A program made the translations under genes and the position numbers. Source: Site-B1 sp963722665 (GTDB lineage Bacteria > Bacteroidota > Bacteroidia > Flavobacteriales > Flavobacteriaceae). Taken from it: a stretch of 64,000 bases of DNA. Below, in pieces: positions 53,899-61,705 of the stretch (the first letter of the stretch is position 1; each line of letters opens with the position of its first letter). The notes under the pieces were generated by a model. It was given only the letters and a program-made list of their open reading frames with translations, was not told the origin of the DNA and ran no database searches. The stretch spans positions 49,458 to 113,457 of the forward strand of contig CAVRNW010000042.1 of the NCBI GenBank assembly GCA_963722665.1, given 5' to 3'.

Positions 53899-55065
53899 AT
53901 GAATTTTAATTTTCTGTCTCCTGTTCCAGATTCTGTATTGGCGCACAGTGAATTGTTGCCAGCACAAACAATTGGAAAGAAACTTAAAATACATTCCAAA
54001 TTAAATGGAATTCCGGAACTGGATGATGTCCAGATCGCACTAATAGGTGTTTTGGAGAATAGAAATGATGACAATTATATAGGTGAGGAATTCTCTTTGA
54101 ATGAGATCAGAAAATCATTTTATTCCCTGTTTCCCGGAAACTGGAATATCAATATTGTTGACCTGGGCGATATTAATAAGGGAGAAACAGCACAAGACAC
54201 TTACTTCGCGGTAAAAACTGCAGTATCCATATTAATTCAAAAAAAGATCATTCCTGTAATAATAGGAGGGAGTCAGGACCTGACCTATGCCAATTACAGA
54301 GCCTACGATACGTTTGCACCAATGGTGAACATTGTTAACATAGATGGAAAATTCGATCTAGGAGATTCAAGCAGACCTATAAAAAATACAAGCTTTGTAG
54401 GAAAGATCATTGTGGAAAAGCCTTATAATTTATTCAATTATTCCACGATTGGCTATCAAACTTATTTCAATTCTCAGGAAGAAATAGATTTGATGGATAA
54501 ATTGTTCTTTGAGGCATACAGATTAGGCAATGTTACAAACAATATAAGTCTTGTAGAGCCTGTGATGCGCGATGCCAATATTGTGACTCTGGATCTATCA
54601 TGTATTAAATCCTCAGAAGTCAGTACAAAACAACAATATTCTCCTAATGGTTTTGACGGCAAGGAAATATGTTCAATTTCCAGATATGCCGGGATTAGTA
54701 ACAAAGTCTCATCATTTGGTATTTATGAATATAAGCCATCAAAGGATGACGATGCCACTTCCATGTTAATTTCTCAAATTATCTGGTACTTTATTGAAGG
54801 ATATACCTGTAGGATAGATGATGAAGATTTTACTTTAGAATCTGACTATCAAAAATTCACAGTTTTGGTGGATGATCAGGAGCTCATATTCTATAAAAGC
54901 CGGAAGACCGGAAGATGGTGGATAGAAATACCTTTTTTATTAAACGTCGATAATAAATTAAAAAAGCACACGTTATTACCTTGCATGCATCAGGATTACA
55001 AAGATGCCTGTGATAACAAGATACCGGAAAGATGGTATAAGGCTAATAGAAAAAACAGTTTTTAG
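53899..55065 (+). CDS. ureohydrolase-fold (formiminoglutamase-like) protein with degenerate metal site
   Basis: A 388-residue protein of the arginase/agmatinase/formiminoglutamase fold. The fold is supported by IPVIIGGSQDLTYANY (about 118-133), IVNIDGKFDLGD (145-156) and NIVTLDLSCIKSSE (227-240), which align with the three metal-binding motifs of the family. The metal ligands, however, are changed: GGxH has Gln126 for His, DxHxD is Asp149-Lys151-Asp153, and SxDxDxxDP is Asp232 with Ser234. Catalysis as in arginases is therefore doubtful. It lies between topA (6-base gap) and gldK (168-base gap). In my recollection this gene pair is conserved in flavobacteria, which hints at a link to the gld operon. 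Confidence 0.82.
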   Translation: MNFNFLSPVPDSVLAHSELLPAQTIGKKLKIHSKLNGIPELDDVQIALIGVLENRNDDNYIGEEFSLNEIRKSFYSLFPGNWNINIVDLGDINKGETAQDTYFAVKTAVSILIQKKIIPVIIGGSQDLTYANYRAYDTFAPMVNIVNIDGKFDLGDSSRPIKNTSFVGKIIVEKPYNLFNYSTIGYQTYFNSQEEIDLMDKLFFEAYRLGNVTNNISLVEPVMRDANIVTLDLSCIKSSEVSTKQQYSPNGFDGKEICSISRYAGISNKVSSFGIYEYKPSKDDDATSMLISQIIWYFIEGYTCRIDDEDFTLESDYQKFTVLVDDQELIFYKSRKTGRWWIEIPFLLNVDNKLKKHTLLPCMHQDYKDACDNKIPERWYKANRKNSF

Positions 55066-55158
55066 GTAGCTTTTCATCGATAAAGTGAGAATCAAATCAT
55101 AAAAACATCGACGAACTACATGTTTTTTAGATGAAATACAAAATAGTTAATTAAAAAG

Positions 55159-55189
55159 TTGTTTTTTTGAAAATATATGGATAAGTTTG
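55159..55189 (+). promoter_or_regulatory. promoter of the gldKLMN operon
   Basis: TTG (55159-55161) followed after 20 bases by TAAGTTTG (55182-55189) matches the Bacteroidota consensus. The -7 box lies 43 bases before the gldK ATG. Confidence 0.65.
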
Positions 55190-55232
55190 AACCCTTAATG
55201 ATATTAAGTACACATTTAACCTCGAGTTTATT

Positions 55233-56603
55233 ATGAATATGAAAAATTTTGTTTTATTAACCGCAGTAATTGCAATACTGTTCAGTTGTGGCTCTAAGGA
55301 TAGAGGTGAACTGGTTGGTGTCAAAGGCAAAAAATGGCATCCCGAAAAACCATATGGAATGGCTCTCATTCCGGGTGGTGCTTTTATTATGGGTAAGTCA
55401 GATGATGACCTTGCAGCCATTAAGGATGCTCCGACTAAAACCGTTACCGTGCGTTCTTTCTACATGGACGAGACAGAGATCACTAATAGTGAATACAGAC
55501 AATTCGTATATTGGGTAAGGGATTCTATCCTGAGAACTAAACTAGCGATACTTGCCGATGAAGTTGGTGAGGTTCCTGGCAATGGTGGAGTTGGTGAATT
55601 TGCGTTTAAAGACGCAGACGAAGAAAACATGACTGTTTATGAAAAGTACATGTTTGATAATTACAGCGGACTTGGAGAAACAGGCTATGAAGGCAGAAAA
55701 TTAAACAAAGACATTGATCTTATTTTTGATACAGAGGATTATCCTGATGAATATTATGCTGAGGTAATGGATACAATGTATCTTCCAATGGAAGAATCTT
55801 ATAATGGACAACGTACATGGGATGTGAAAAAATTCAAGTTCCAGTATAATTACATGGATCTTCAAAAAGCAGCCAAGGACAGAAAATTAACTCGTAAAGA
55901 TATAATAGTAAAAGAAGAAGTCGAGGTATATCCTGATACGACCACATGGATAAGAGATTTTGCATATTCATATAATGAACCAATGCACAACGATTATTTC
56001 TGGCATGATGCCTATGGAGAATATCCGGTTGTAGGTATATCCTGGAAACAGGCCAATGCCTTCTGTCAATGGCGTACCTTAATTAAGAACGGCTATCAAA
56101 AAGAAAAAAAGAGTGCATTCGTAAACGCATTCAGACTGCCTTCGGAGGCAGAATGGGAATATGCAGCGCGAGGTGGATTACAAGGAGCTACTTACCCTTG
56201 GGGTGGTCCTTATGCCAAGAACGATCGTGGTTGTTTCCTTGCAAACTTCAAACCATTAAGAGGAGATTATGCTGCAGACCAGGCGTTATACACTGTTGAA
56301 GCTGAATCATATGAGCCAAATGATTATAACTTATATAATATGGCAGGTAATGTTTCAGAATGGGCATATTCGTCTTATGATCCGGGATCTTATGAGTATT
56401 CATCAACCATCAATCCTAGTGTGAACGACAAGAACAATAAGCGCAAAGTTGTAAGAGGCGGTTCCTGGAAAGATGTTGCTTACTTCCTTCAAGTAAGTTC
56501 TAGAGATTATGAATATCAGGATTCAGCACGAAGCTATATCGGGTTCAGAACTGTTCAAGATTATATGGGAACAGACGTGACCAAAAACGCATCAACAAAT
56601 TAA
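55233..56603 (+). CDS. gldK: gliding motility / T9SS lipoprotein GldK
   Basis: A 456-residue lipoprotein (lipobox ILFSCG, Cys19) with a formylglycine-generating-enzyme-like (SUMF1) fold: MALIPGGAFIMGKSDDD (about 43-59), FYMDETEITNSEYRQF, FRLPSEAEWEYAARGG (about 305-320) and VVRGGSWKD with SRDYEYQDSARSYIGFR at the end. A long insertion (about 105-245) interrupts the fold. GldK forms a ring with GldN at the periplasmic face of the outer membrane in the type IX secretion system. It is the first gene of gldKLMN and is 55 bases before gldL. Confidence 0.96.
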   Translation: MNMKNFVLLTAVIAILFSCGSKDRGELVGVKGKKWHPEKPYGMALIPGGAFIMGKSDDDLAAIKDAPTKTVTVRSFYMDETEITNSEYRQFVYWVRDSILRTKLAILADEVGEVPGNGGVGEFAFKDADEENMTVYEKYMFDNYSGLGETGYEGRKLNKDIDLIFDTEDYPDEYYAEVMDTMYLPMEESYNGQRTWDVKKFKFQYNYMDLQKAAKDRKLTRKDIIVKEEVEVYPDTTTWIRDFAYSYNEPMHNDYFWHDAYGEYPVVGISWKQANAFCQWRTLIKNGYQKEKKSAFVNAFRLPSEAEWEYAARGGLQGATYPWGGPYAKNDRGCFLANFKPLRGDYAADQALYTVEAESYEPNDYNLYNMAGNVSEWAYSSYDPGSYEYSSTINPSVNDKNNKRKVVRGGSWKDVAYFLQVSSRDYEYQDSARSYIGFRTVQDYMGTDVTKNASTN

Positions 56604-56658
56604 AATTATTATTAACCTACTTAGTAATTAATACACTAAACTTAAAACAACAGAAATT

Positions 56659-57288
56659 ATGGCACAAAAAGGAAATTTGACTCTGACTAACATGGTTTAC
56701 GGATTAGGAGCAGCAATCGTAATTCTTGGAGCTTTATTTAAGATTCAGCACTGGCCTTATGGATCATTGATCCTAACAATCGGTATGATTGTTGAAGCAT
56801 TGGTTTTCACGTATTCAGCATTTGAAAGACAGGCTGGAGAACTTGATTGGTCCCTTGTTTATCCTGAATTATCAGGCGGACAAAGAATAAAAGGTAAAAA
56901 ATCTGATGATAAGGATGCAGAAAGTATCCTGTCTAAAAAATTAGATCAATTACTTAAAGACGCACAAATTGATGGTGAACTTATGGCAAGTCTCGGACAA
57001 AGCATTAAGAGTTTTGAAGAAACTGCCAAAAATATGAGTCCTACCCTTGATTCAATTAATGCAACTAAAAAGTATGGGGAGGAATTATCACTTGCAGCTT
57101 CACAAATGGAATCGTTGAACAGTCTTTATAAAGTACAACTGGAAAGCGTGAATCGTCAGGCAACTGTTAACGAAGAAGCAATAGAGAACGCAGGAAAATT
57201 AAAAGAGCAAATGCAATCATTGGCATCTAACCTGTCATCATTGAATGGTGTATATGGTAATATGCTGTCTGCAATGAATAAGAACTAG
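56659..57288 (+). CDS. gldL: T9SS motor protein GldL
   Basis: A 209-residue inner-membrane protein with two N-terminal helices (about residues 12-26 and 34-53) joined by the loop FKIQHWPYG, and a long cytoplasmic coiled-coil tail. The second helix carries Glu46 (MIVEALVF), matching an acidic residue known to be needed in the GldLM motor that turns proton flow into rotation or secretion. Order and size match the gldKLMN operon. Confidence 0.95.
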   Translation: MAQKGNLTLTNMVYGLGAAIVILGALFKIQHWPYGSLILTIGMIVEALVFTYSAFERQAGELDWSLVYPELSGGQRIKGKKSDDKDAESILSKKLDQLLKDAQIDGELMASLGQSIKSFEETAKNMSPTLDSINATKKYGEELSLAASQMESLNSLYKVQLESVNRQATVNEEAIENAGKLKEQMQSLASNLSSLNGVYGNMLSAMNKN

Positions 57289-57338
57289 TATTAGTTTTTA
57301 TTAAGATAATATTTAATTAAACCCAAAACCCAAAGCAA

Positions 57339-58895
57339 ATGGCAGGAGGAAAATTATCTGCAAGGCAGAAAATGATCAACTTAATGTACTTAGTGTTTAT
57401 TGCTATGATGGCGATGAATATGTCTAAGGAAGTGCTTTCAGCATTCGGATTAATGAACGAACGTTTAACCGAATCTAATGAAGCCGCAACGATACGTAAT
57501 GCTGATTTTATGGCAGGTTTAGCAGAAAAAGCTGTAGATAAACCTGAGAAATTCGAACCATTAAAATCTAAAGCAGATCAAATAAAAACATTAGCCGGAG
57601 ATTTTAATAGCTACTTAGGCAATTTGAAAACTCAAATGACGGCTAAAGTAGAAGATGTTAAGAATTATGAGGCTATGGACAACTCAGCTTTTCTTGATGA
57701 ATACTTTTTCGTAGGAGATAAGACCACTAAAAAAGGAGATGAGTTTTTAAAAGAAGTGGCAAAATTCAGAAACGGTGTCAGTGAGTTATTAAAGGAAGAA
57801 TATCCTGAAATAGCCAATGATGTTTTGAAAAAGTTTGCTACCGATCCTATTCCGAATACAGATGGGAAAAAGATTCCTTGGCTTGAGTCCAACTTTAAAA
57901 GTTTTCCATTAGTTGCATCTTTAACAAAAATGACGCAATTACAGGCAGATATCAAGACCACAGAGTCTGAATCTCTGAGTGCTATGTTAGCAGGAACCCT
58001 TTCCAAAGAGATCTCTATGACCAATTATACAACTTTGATGGAAACATCAAAGTCTGCATACTTCAATGGAGAAAAATTTGATGGTGAGATCGTCTTGGGA
58101 CGTAAAGATTCTTCTACTAAACCATCGAGAGTTGAATTGACACTTGATGGAAGAAAACTTACTGAATCTCAGTACACTATTGAAGATGGGAAAGTAAAAT
58201 TAAACTTTAATGCTGGTAGTGCAGGTGAACATAAAATTGAAGGTCAATTGATATTTGCTGAAGACGGCAATGAAATTATTGTTCCGGTAAAACAATCCTT
58301 TGCAACAGTACCTAAACCAAATTCTGCAACTATTTCAGCCGACAAAATGAATGTGGTATATCGTGGGGTCACAAACCCAATGACCATATCTTTCGCAGGT
58401 GTTTCAGATAACAAAGTTATAGCTGGAGGTCAGGGACTTTCAAGAGGAAGTGGCGTTGGTAAATACAACATGAACCCAGGTTCCGGTAGAGAAGTAACTA
58501 TTAATGTAACCGGTACTTTACCAGATGGACAAAAAGTTAGTGATAATGCTACTTTTAGGATCAAGGATATACCAAAACCAACGGGTACCATAAGAGGTGA
58601 AGATGGTAATGTATCCATGCAGCGTGGAAGTTTAGAAATATCTACTGTTGGTGCAAAACTGGATGACTTTGATTTTGACCTGCCACTTAATGTTACAGGA
58701 TTTAAATTCAAGGTTCCCGGACAACCAACAATGACTGTGGGTGGAAGTAGGCTTAACGACAGGGCAAAAGCTGCTCTAAGGAAAGCAAAAAGAGGTGAAG
58801 CAGTACAAATTTTTGATATTCAGGCTCAAATAAGAGGAAATAGCTCATACAAGCTTAAAAAAGTAGCTCCTGTAATTATAGAACTTACTAACTAA
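57339..58895 (+). CDS. gldM: T9SS motor protein GldM
   Basis: A 518-residue protein with a single N-terminal membrane helix (INLMYLVFIAMMAMNMS, about residues 12-28) and a long periplasmic part made of four domains, beginning with a helical domain (about 40-220) and ending in the GldM_C domain (about 435-515). GldM forms dimers that couple the inner-membrane motor to the GldKN ring. It follows gldL by 50 bases and precedes gldN by 36. Confidence 0.95.
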   Translation: MAGGKLSARQKMINLMYLVFIAMMAMNMSKEVLSAFGLMNERLTESNEAATIRNADFMAGLAEKAVDKPEKFEPLKSKADQIKTLAGDFNSYLGNLKTQMTAKVEDVKNYEAMDNSAFLDEYFFVGDKTTKKGDEFLKEVAKFRNGVSELLKEEYPEIANDVLKKFATDPIPNTDGKKIPWLESNFKSFPLVASLTKMTQLQADIKTTESESLSAMLAGTLSKEISMTNYTTLMETSKSAYFNGEKFDGEIVLGRKDSSTKPSRVELTLDGRKLTESQYTIEDGKVKLNFNAGSAGEHKIEGQLIFAEDGNEIIVPVKQSFATVPKPNSATISADKMNVVYRGVTNPMTISFAGVSDNKVIAGGQGLSRGSGVGKYNMNPGSGREVTINVTGTLPDGQKVSDNATFRIKDIPKPTGTIRGEDGNVSMQRGSLEISTVGAKLDDFDFDLPLNVTGFKFKVPGQPTMTVGGSRLNDRAKAALRKAKRGEAVQIFDIQAQIRGNSSYKLKKVAPVIIELTN

Positions 58896-58931
58896 GCTTT
58901 GGTGAAAACCCAAATTATAAAAAAGTAACAG

Positions 58932-59822
58932 ATGAAATTAAGAAGTTTTTTATTAACCGTTTTATGTGTTTTAGTTGCATCAGGAAGTTTTGCGCAGGCA
59001 AATATCCTGAATGCCAAAAAACCTCAGGAAATTGGTGTTAGAACAGAAGATCAGAAAAAACTTGACAATGACAAACCATTGGAATATGGTTATGTTGATG
59101 ACAGGGATATCATGTGGTCTAAAATGACATGGGAAATTGTTGACCTTGATGAAAGAGCCAACTTCCCGCTGTATTATCCAATTGATACTAATAATATTGG
59201 TAATAACAGACGATCGTTATATGATGTGCTAATGACAAGTGTGAATAAGGGTGATATAGAAAACATATATGATGATTCGTATTTTACGGCGAAAAGAACT
59301 GTTGCTGATATTCGTGATGCTTTAACTTTGAAAGATACTACCGATCTTGGTTTTGAGCAATTCAATGCCGAAGGTATTGTTGACCCTCAATATATCAGAA
59401 GGAGAGATATCACGGCTGCAGATATTATGGAATATCATTTAAAAGGTCTTTGGTACTTTGACAAACGCCAGGGAGAATTAAAATACAGATTATTGGGAAT
59501 TGCCCCTGTGGCACCCGATGTAAACTTTATTGATTCTGACGATCCGGATCCGGTGGAATTATTCTGGGTTTGGTTTCCTGATGCCAGAGTGGTGTTGCAT
59601 GAAGCTAAGGCATTCAATAACAGGAATAGCAATGTTCCGGCCTCATTTGATCACCTGTTGAACTCAAGACGTTTTAACGGTATGATATACAGAGAAGAGA
59701 ACGTGTATGGTGACAGGCAGGTCAAGGAGTATATTAGTGAAAATGCCTTGATGCAACTCCTGGAATCAGACAGGATCAAAGAGAATATAAGAAACTTTGA
59801 ACAAGATATGTGGTCTTATTAA
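58932..59822 (+). CDS. gldN: T9SS protein GldN
   Basis: A 296-residue secreted protein with a signal peptide (VLCVLVASGSFAQ, residues 10-22) and the family sequence DDRDIMWSKMTWEIVDLDER (about 57-76), YYPIDTNNIGNNRRSLYDVL and IAPVAPDVNF. GldN pairs with GldK in the periplasmic ring. It is the last gene of gldKLMN and is followed by a terminator at 59846-59880. Confidence 0.95.
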   Translation: MKLRSFLLTVLCVLVASGSFAQANILNAKKPQEIGVRTEDQKKLDNDKPLEYGYVDDRDIMWSKMTWEIVDLDERANFPLYYPIDTNNIGNNRRSLYDVLMTSVNKGDIENIYDDSYFTAKRTVADIRDALTLKDTTDLGFEQFNAEGIVDPQYIRRRDITAADIMEYHLKGLWYFDKRQGELKYRLLGIAPVAPDVNFIDSDDPDPVELFWVWFPDARVVLHEAKAFNNRNSNVPASFDHLLNSRRFNGMIYREENVYGDRQVKEYISENALMQLLESDRIKENIRNFEQDMWSY

Positions 59823-59845
59823 CCACTTAGCCATAATTAATATAG

Positions 59846-59880
59846 AAAAGAGCTCCTGAAGAAATTCAGAAGCTCTTTTT
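59846..59880 (+). terminator. terminator of the gldKLMN operon
   Basis: AAAAGAGCT pairs with AGCTCTTTT, with further pairing of CTGAA and TTCAG inside, and a T-run after. It starts 24 bases after the gldN stop. Confidence 0.85.
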
Positions 59881-59929
59881 GATTTTAAAAGGGTGGCAAA
59901 TACAGATTCTTCTTTAACTTCGCAATACA

Positions 59930-60974
59930 ATGAAAATAGATTACATTATTGTTGGTTGCGGATTGGCAGGAATCGCTTTTTGTGAACAATTAAAAAAGAA
60001 TAAAAAGACCTTTGTCGTTTTTGACAACAATTCGCAAGTATCTTCAACCGTTGCCGGGGGACTCTATAATCCTGTGATCTTAAAGCGTTTTACCGCTGTA
60101 TGGCAAAGTGCAGTTCAAATGGACCGGTCCATTCCCATGTATTTGAGTATAGAGAAGCAGTTAGGAATTAAACTGGATAATAAAATTCCTGTTTTAAGGC
60201 TATTTAAATCCATTGAGGAACAAAATAATTGGTTTACAGCTTCCGATAAACCAAATTTAAACAGATGGCTCTCCACCAAACTAATTAAAAATACTAATGC
60301 ATACATCGATGCTGAATTCGGATTTGGAGAAGTATTGGAATCAGGGAGGATTGATACGCGACTGCTTATTGAAGAGTTATCGAAAGTATCTAAAAGAGAA
60401 CGGGCTATTGATAACAGAAACGTTCAATTATTCTAATATAACTCACTCTGATGAATCAGTTACATATAATTCGATCACTGCCAAGAAGCTGATATTTGCC
60501 GAAGGTTTCGGTGTCAAACGAAATCCATTCTTCCGGAATTTACCATTAAATGGATCTAAAGGCGAGTTGCTTATCATTCATGTGCCAAACTTAAAACTTG
60601 ATTTTGTAGTAAAGTCCAGTGTGTTTTTGATTCCGTTAGCCGAGGACAATTACATAGTTGGTGCGACTTATAACAGGACCGATAAGACCAATAATATAAC
60701 AACTGAAGCTAGAGAAGAACTCCTGACCAAATTAAAATCATTCTTAAAATGTGATTTTGAAGTTATCGATCAGGTTGCCGGAATAAGACCTACGGTTTCA
60801 GACAGAAGGCCATTGGTTGGTGTTCATGAAACTCATAAGAATGTGTTTATTTTAAATGGTCTTGGAACACGAGGTGTTATGATCGCTCCATATATCGCCA
60901 ATCAGCTCTATAAATTGATAGAACATGATGCTCCTCTGGAAAAGGAAATAGATATTATACGGTTTTTGCGTTAG
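59930..60974 (+). pseudogene. FAD-dependent oxidoreductase (DAO family), frameshifted
   Basis: A D-amino-acid-oxidase-fold flavoprotein. The N-terminus has the dinucleotide-binding IIVGCGLAGIAFCEQL (residues 6-21) and STVAGGLYNP. One extra A in the run at 60380-60384 breaks the frame: the first part ends at 60436 with nonsense sequence, and the rest continues in the next frame to 60974. Joining them gives RLLIEELSKYLKENGL and a product of about 347 residues ending in the C-terminal FAD motif GIRPTVSDRRPLVG and LNGLGTRGVMIAPYIA. The substrate is unknown. It could be a true mutation or a base-calling error. Confidence 0.82.
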
Positions 60975-60990
60975 CTGTTGAAGTGATATC

Positions 60991-61018
60991 CTTTTATTGC
61001 TGGTTCGGGCAATAAAAG
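60991..61018. terminator. possible hairpin terminator
   Basis: CTTTTATTGC (60991-61000) pairs perfectly with GCAATAAAAG (61009-61018) around an 8-base loop, 17 bases after the oxidoreductase stop. No T-run follows, so termination is uncertain. Confidence 0.5.
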
Positions 61019-61096
61019 ATTTAAACGGAAGAAGCGACCTGTGACTGACTAAAAGTAAGACTAAGTGTAGGTATATTAAAAGCCCTTGTAAATATT

Positions 61097-61141
61097 GTCA
61101 AACCTCCATGTCACACTGAGCGCAGTCGAAGTGTGGTTGAC
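61097..61141. repeat. palindromic dispersed repeat (type C)
   Basis: The inner stem CACACT/AGTGTG frames GAGCGCAGTCGA, and outer GTCAAACC/GGTTGAC arms add pairing. From memory, this core is a widespread intergenic repeat in Bacteroidota. It lies between two convergent genes. Confidence 0.55.
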
Positions 61142-61168
61142 GGAACAGGGAACGCCCAAATTACAGAC

Positions 61169-61552
61169 CTATTTTTTAACTAAAGTCTTATCGTAATGTA
61201 AAAACAGATTGATCCAGATATTCCTGGATAATCGCAATATAATAGGTAGGAATACGATGAGGGTACCAACAATAGCCAAAAAGGAAGTAAACTTATCTGC
61301 ACCTAAAAACATATAACTGATTACGAAAGCAGCTACAGCAAAGGCAATGCCAACTCCATAACTCACATACATGGAGCCATAAAAAAATGAAGGTTCTATC
61401 TTGTATTTGGTATTACAATGACTGCATCGCTCGTGCATATTTAAGGTTTGAGGCAAAGCATACGGATTTTTATTGACGTACATACTTTCCATATGACATT
61501 TTGGACAAGCCCCTGTAAGAATACTATAAACTTTCGATCCTTTTGTAAACAT
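61169..61552 (-). CDS. DUF983 family membrane protein
   Basis: A 127-residue protein with a zinc-ribbon-like N-terminal part holding two pairs of cysteines (GACPKCHMES at about 13-22 and ERCSHCNTKY at about 41-50) and two hydrophobic helices (about 66-88 and 92-110). This fits DUF983, whose members are sometimes found near cytochrome oxidase genes; function unknown. It stands alone and is divergent from the ABC-F gene. Confidence 0.85.
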   Translation of the reverse strand: MFTKGSKVYSILTGACPKCHMESMYVNKNPYALPQTLNMHERCSHCNTKYKIEPSFFYGSMYVSYGVGIAFAVAAFVISYMFLGADKFTSFLAIVGTLIVFLPIILRLSRNIWINLFLHYDKTLVKK

Positions 61553-61571
61553 TTAATTTAGTGTATTTTTG
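61542..61571 (+). promoter_or_regulatory. promoter for the ABC-F gene
   Basis: TTTG (61542-61545) is followed after 18 bases by TATTTTTG (61564-61571). This leaves a leader of about 130 bases before the ATG at 61706. The elements partly lie inside the start of the divergent DUF983 gene. Confidence 0.5.
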
Positions 61572-61630
61572 CGTTCTAAACCAAAAAAGTACTTCTTGAT
61601 GAATTAGTCAAGAAGACTTTTAAAATTGTC

Positions 61631-61650
61631 ATTCCCATGAAAATGGAAAT
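61631..61650. repeat. degraded copy of dispersed repeat type A
   Basis: ATTCCCAT-GAAA-ATGGAAAT is an imperfect 8+8 bp hairpin related to the perfect copy at 40913-40932. It lies in the leader of the ABC-F gene. Confidence 0.45.
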
Positions 61651-61705
61651 CAGGCACAAAAATAAGTTTTAGCGAGTAATATTTAGTAACATTTGATACA
61701 AATCT

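Noticed and set aside
53899..55065. Active formimidoylglutamase/arginase
   Set aside because: Several expected metal ligands are replaced (Gln126, Lys151, Ser234), so I keep only the fold assignment.
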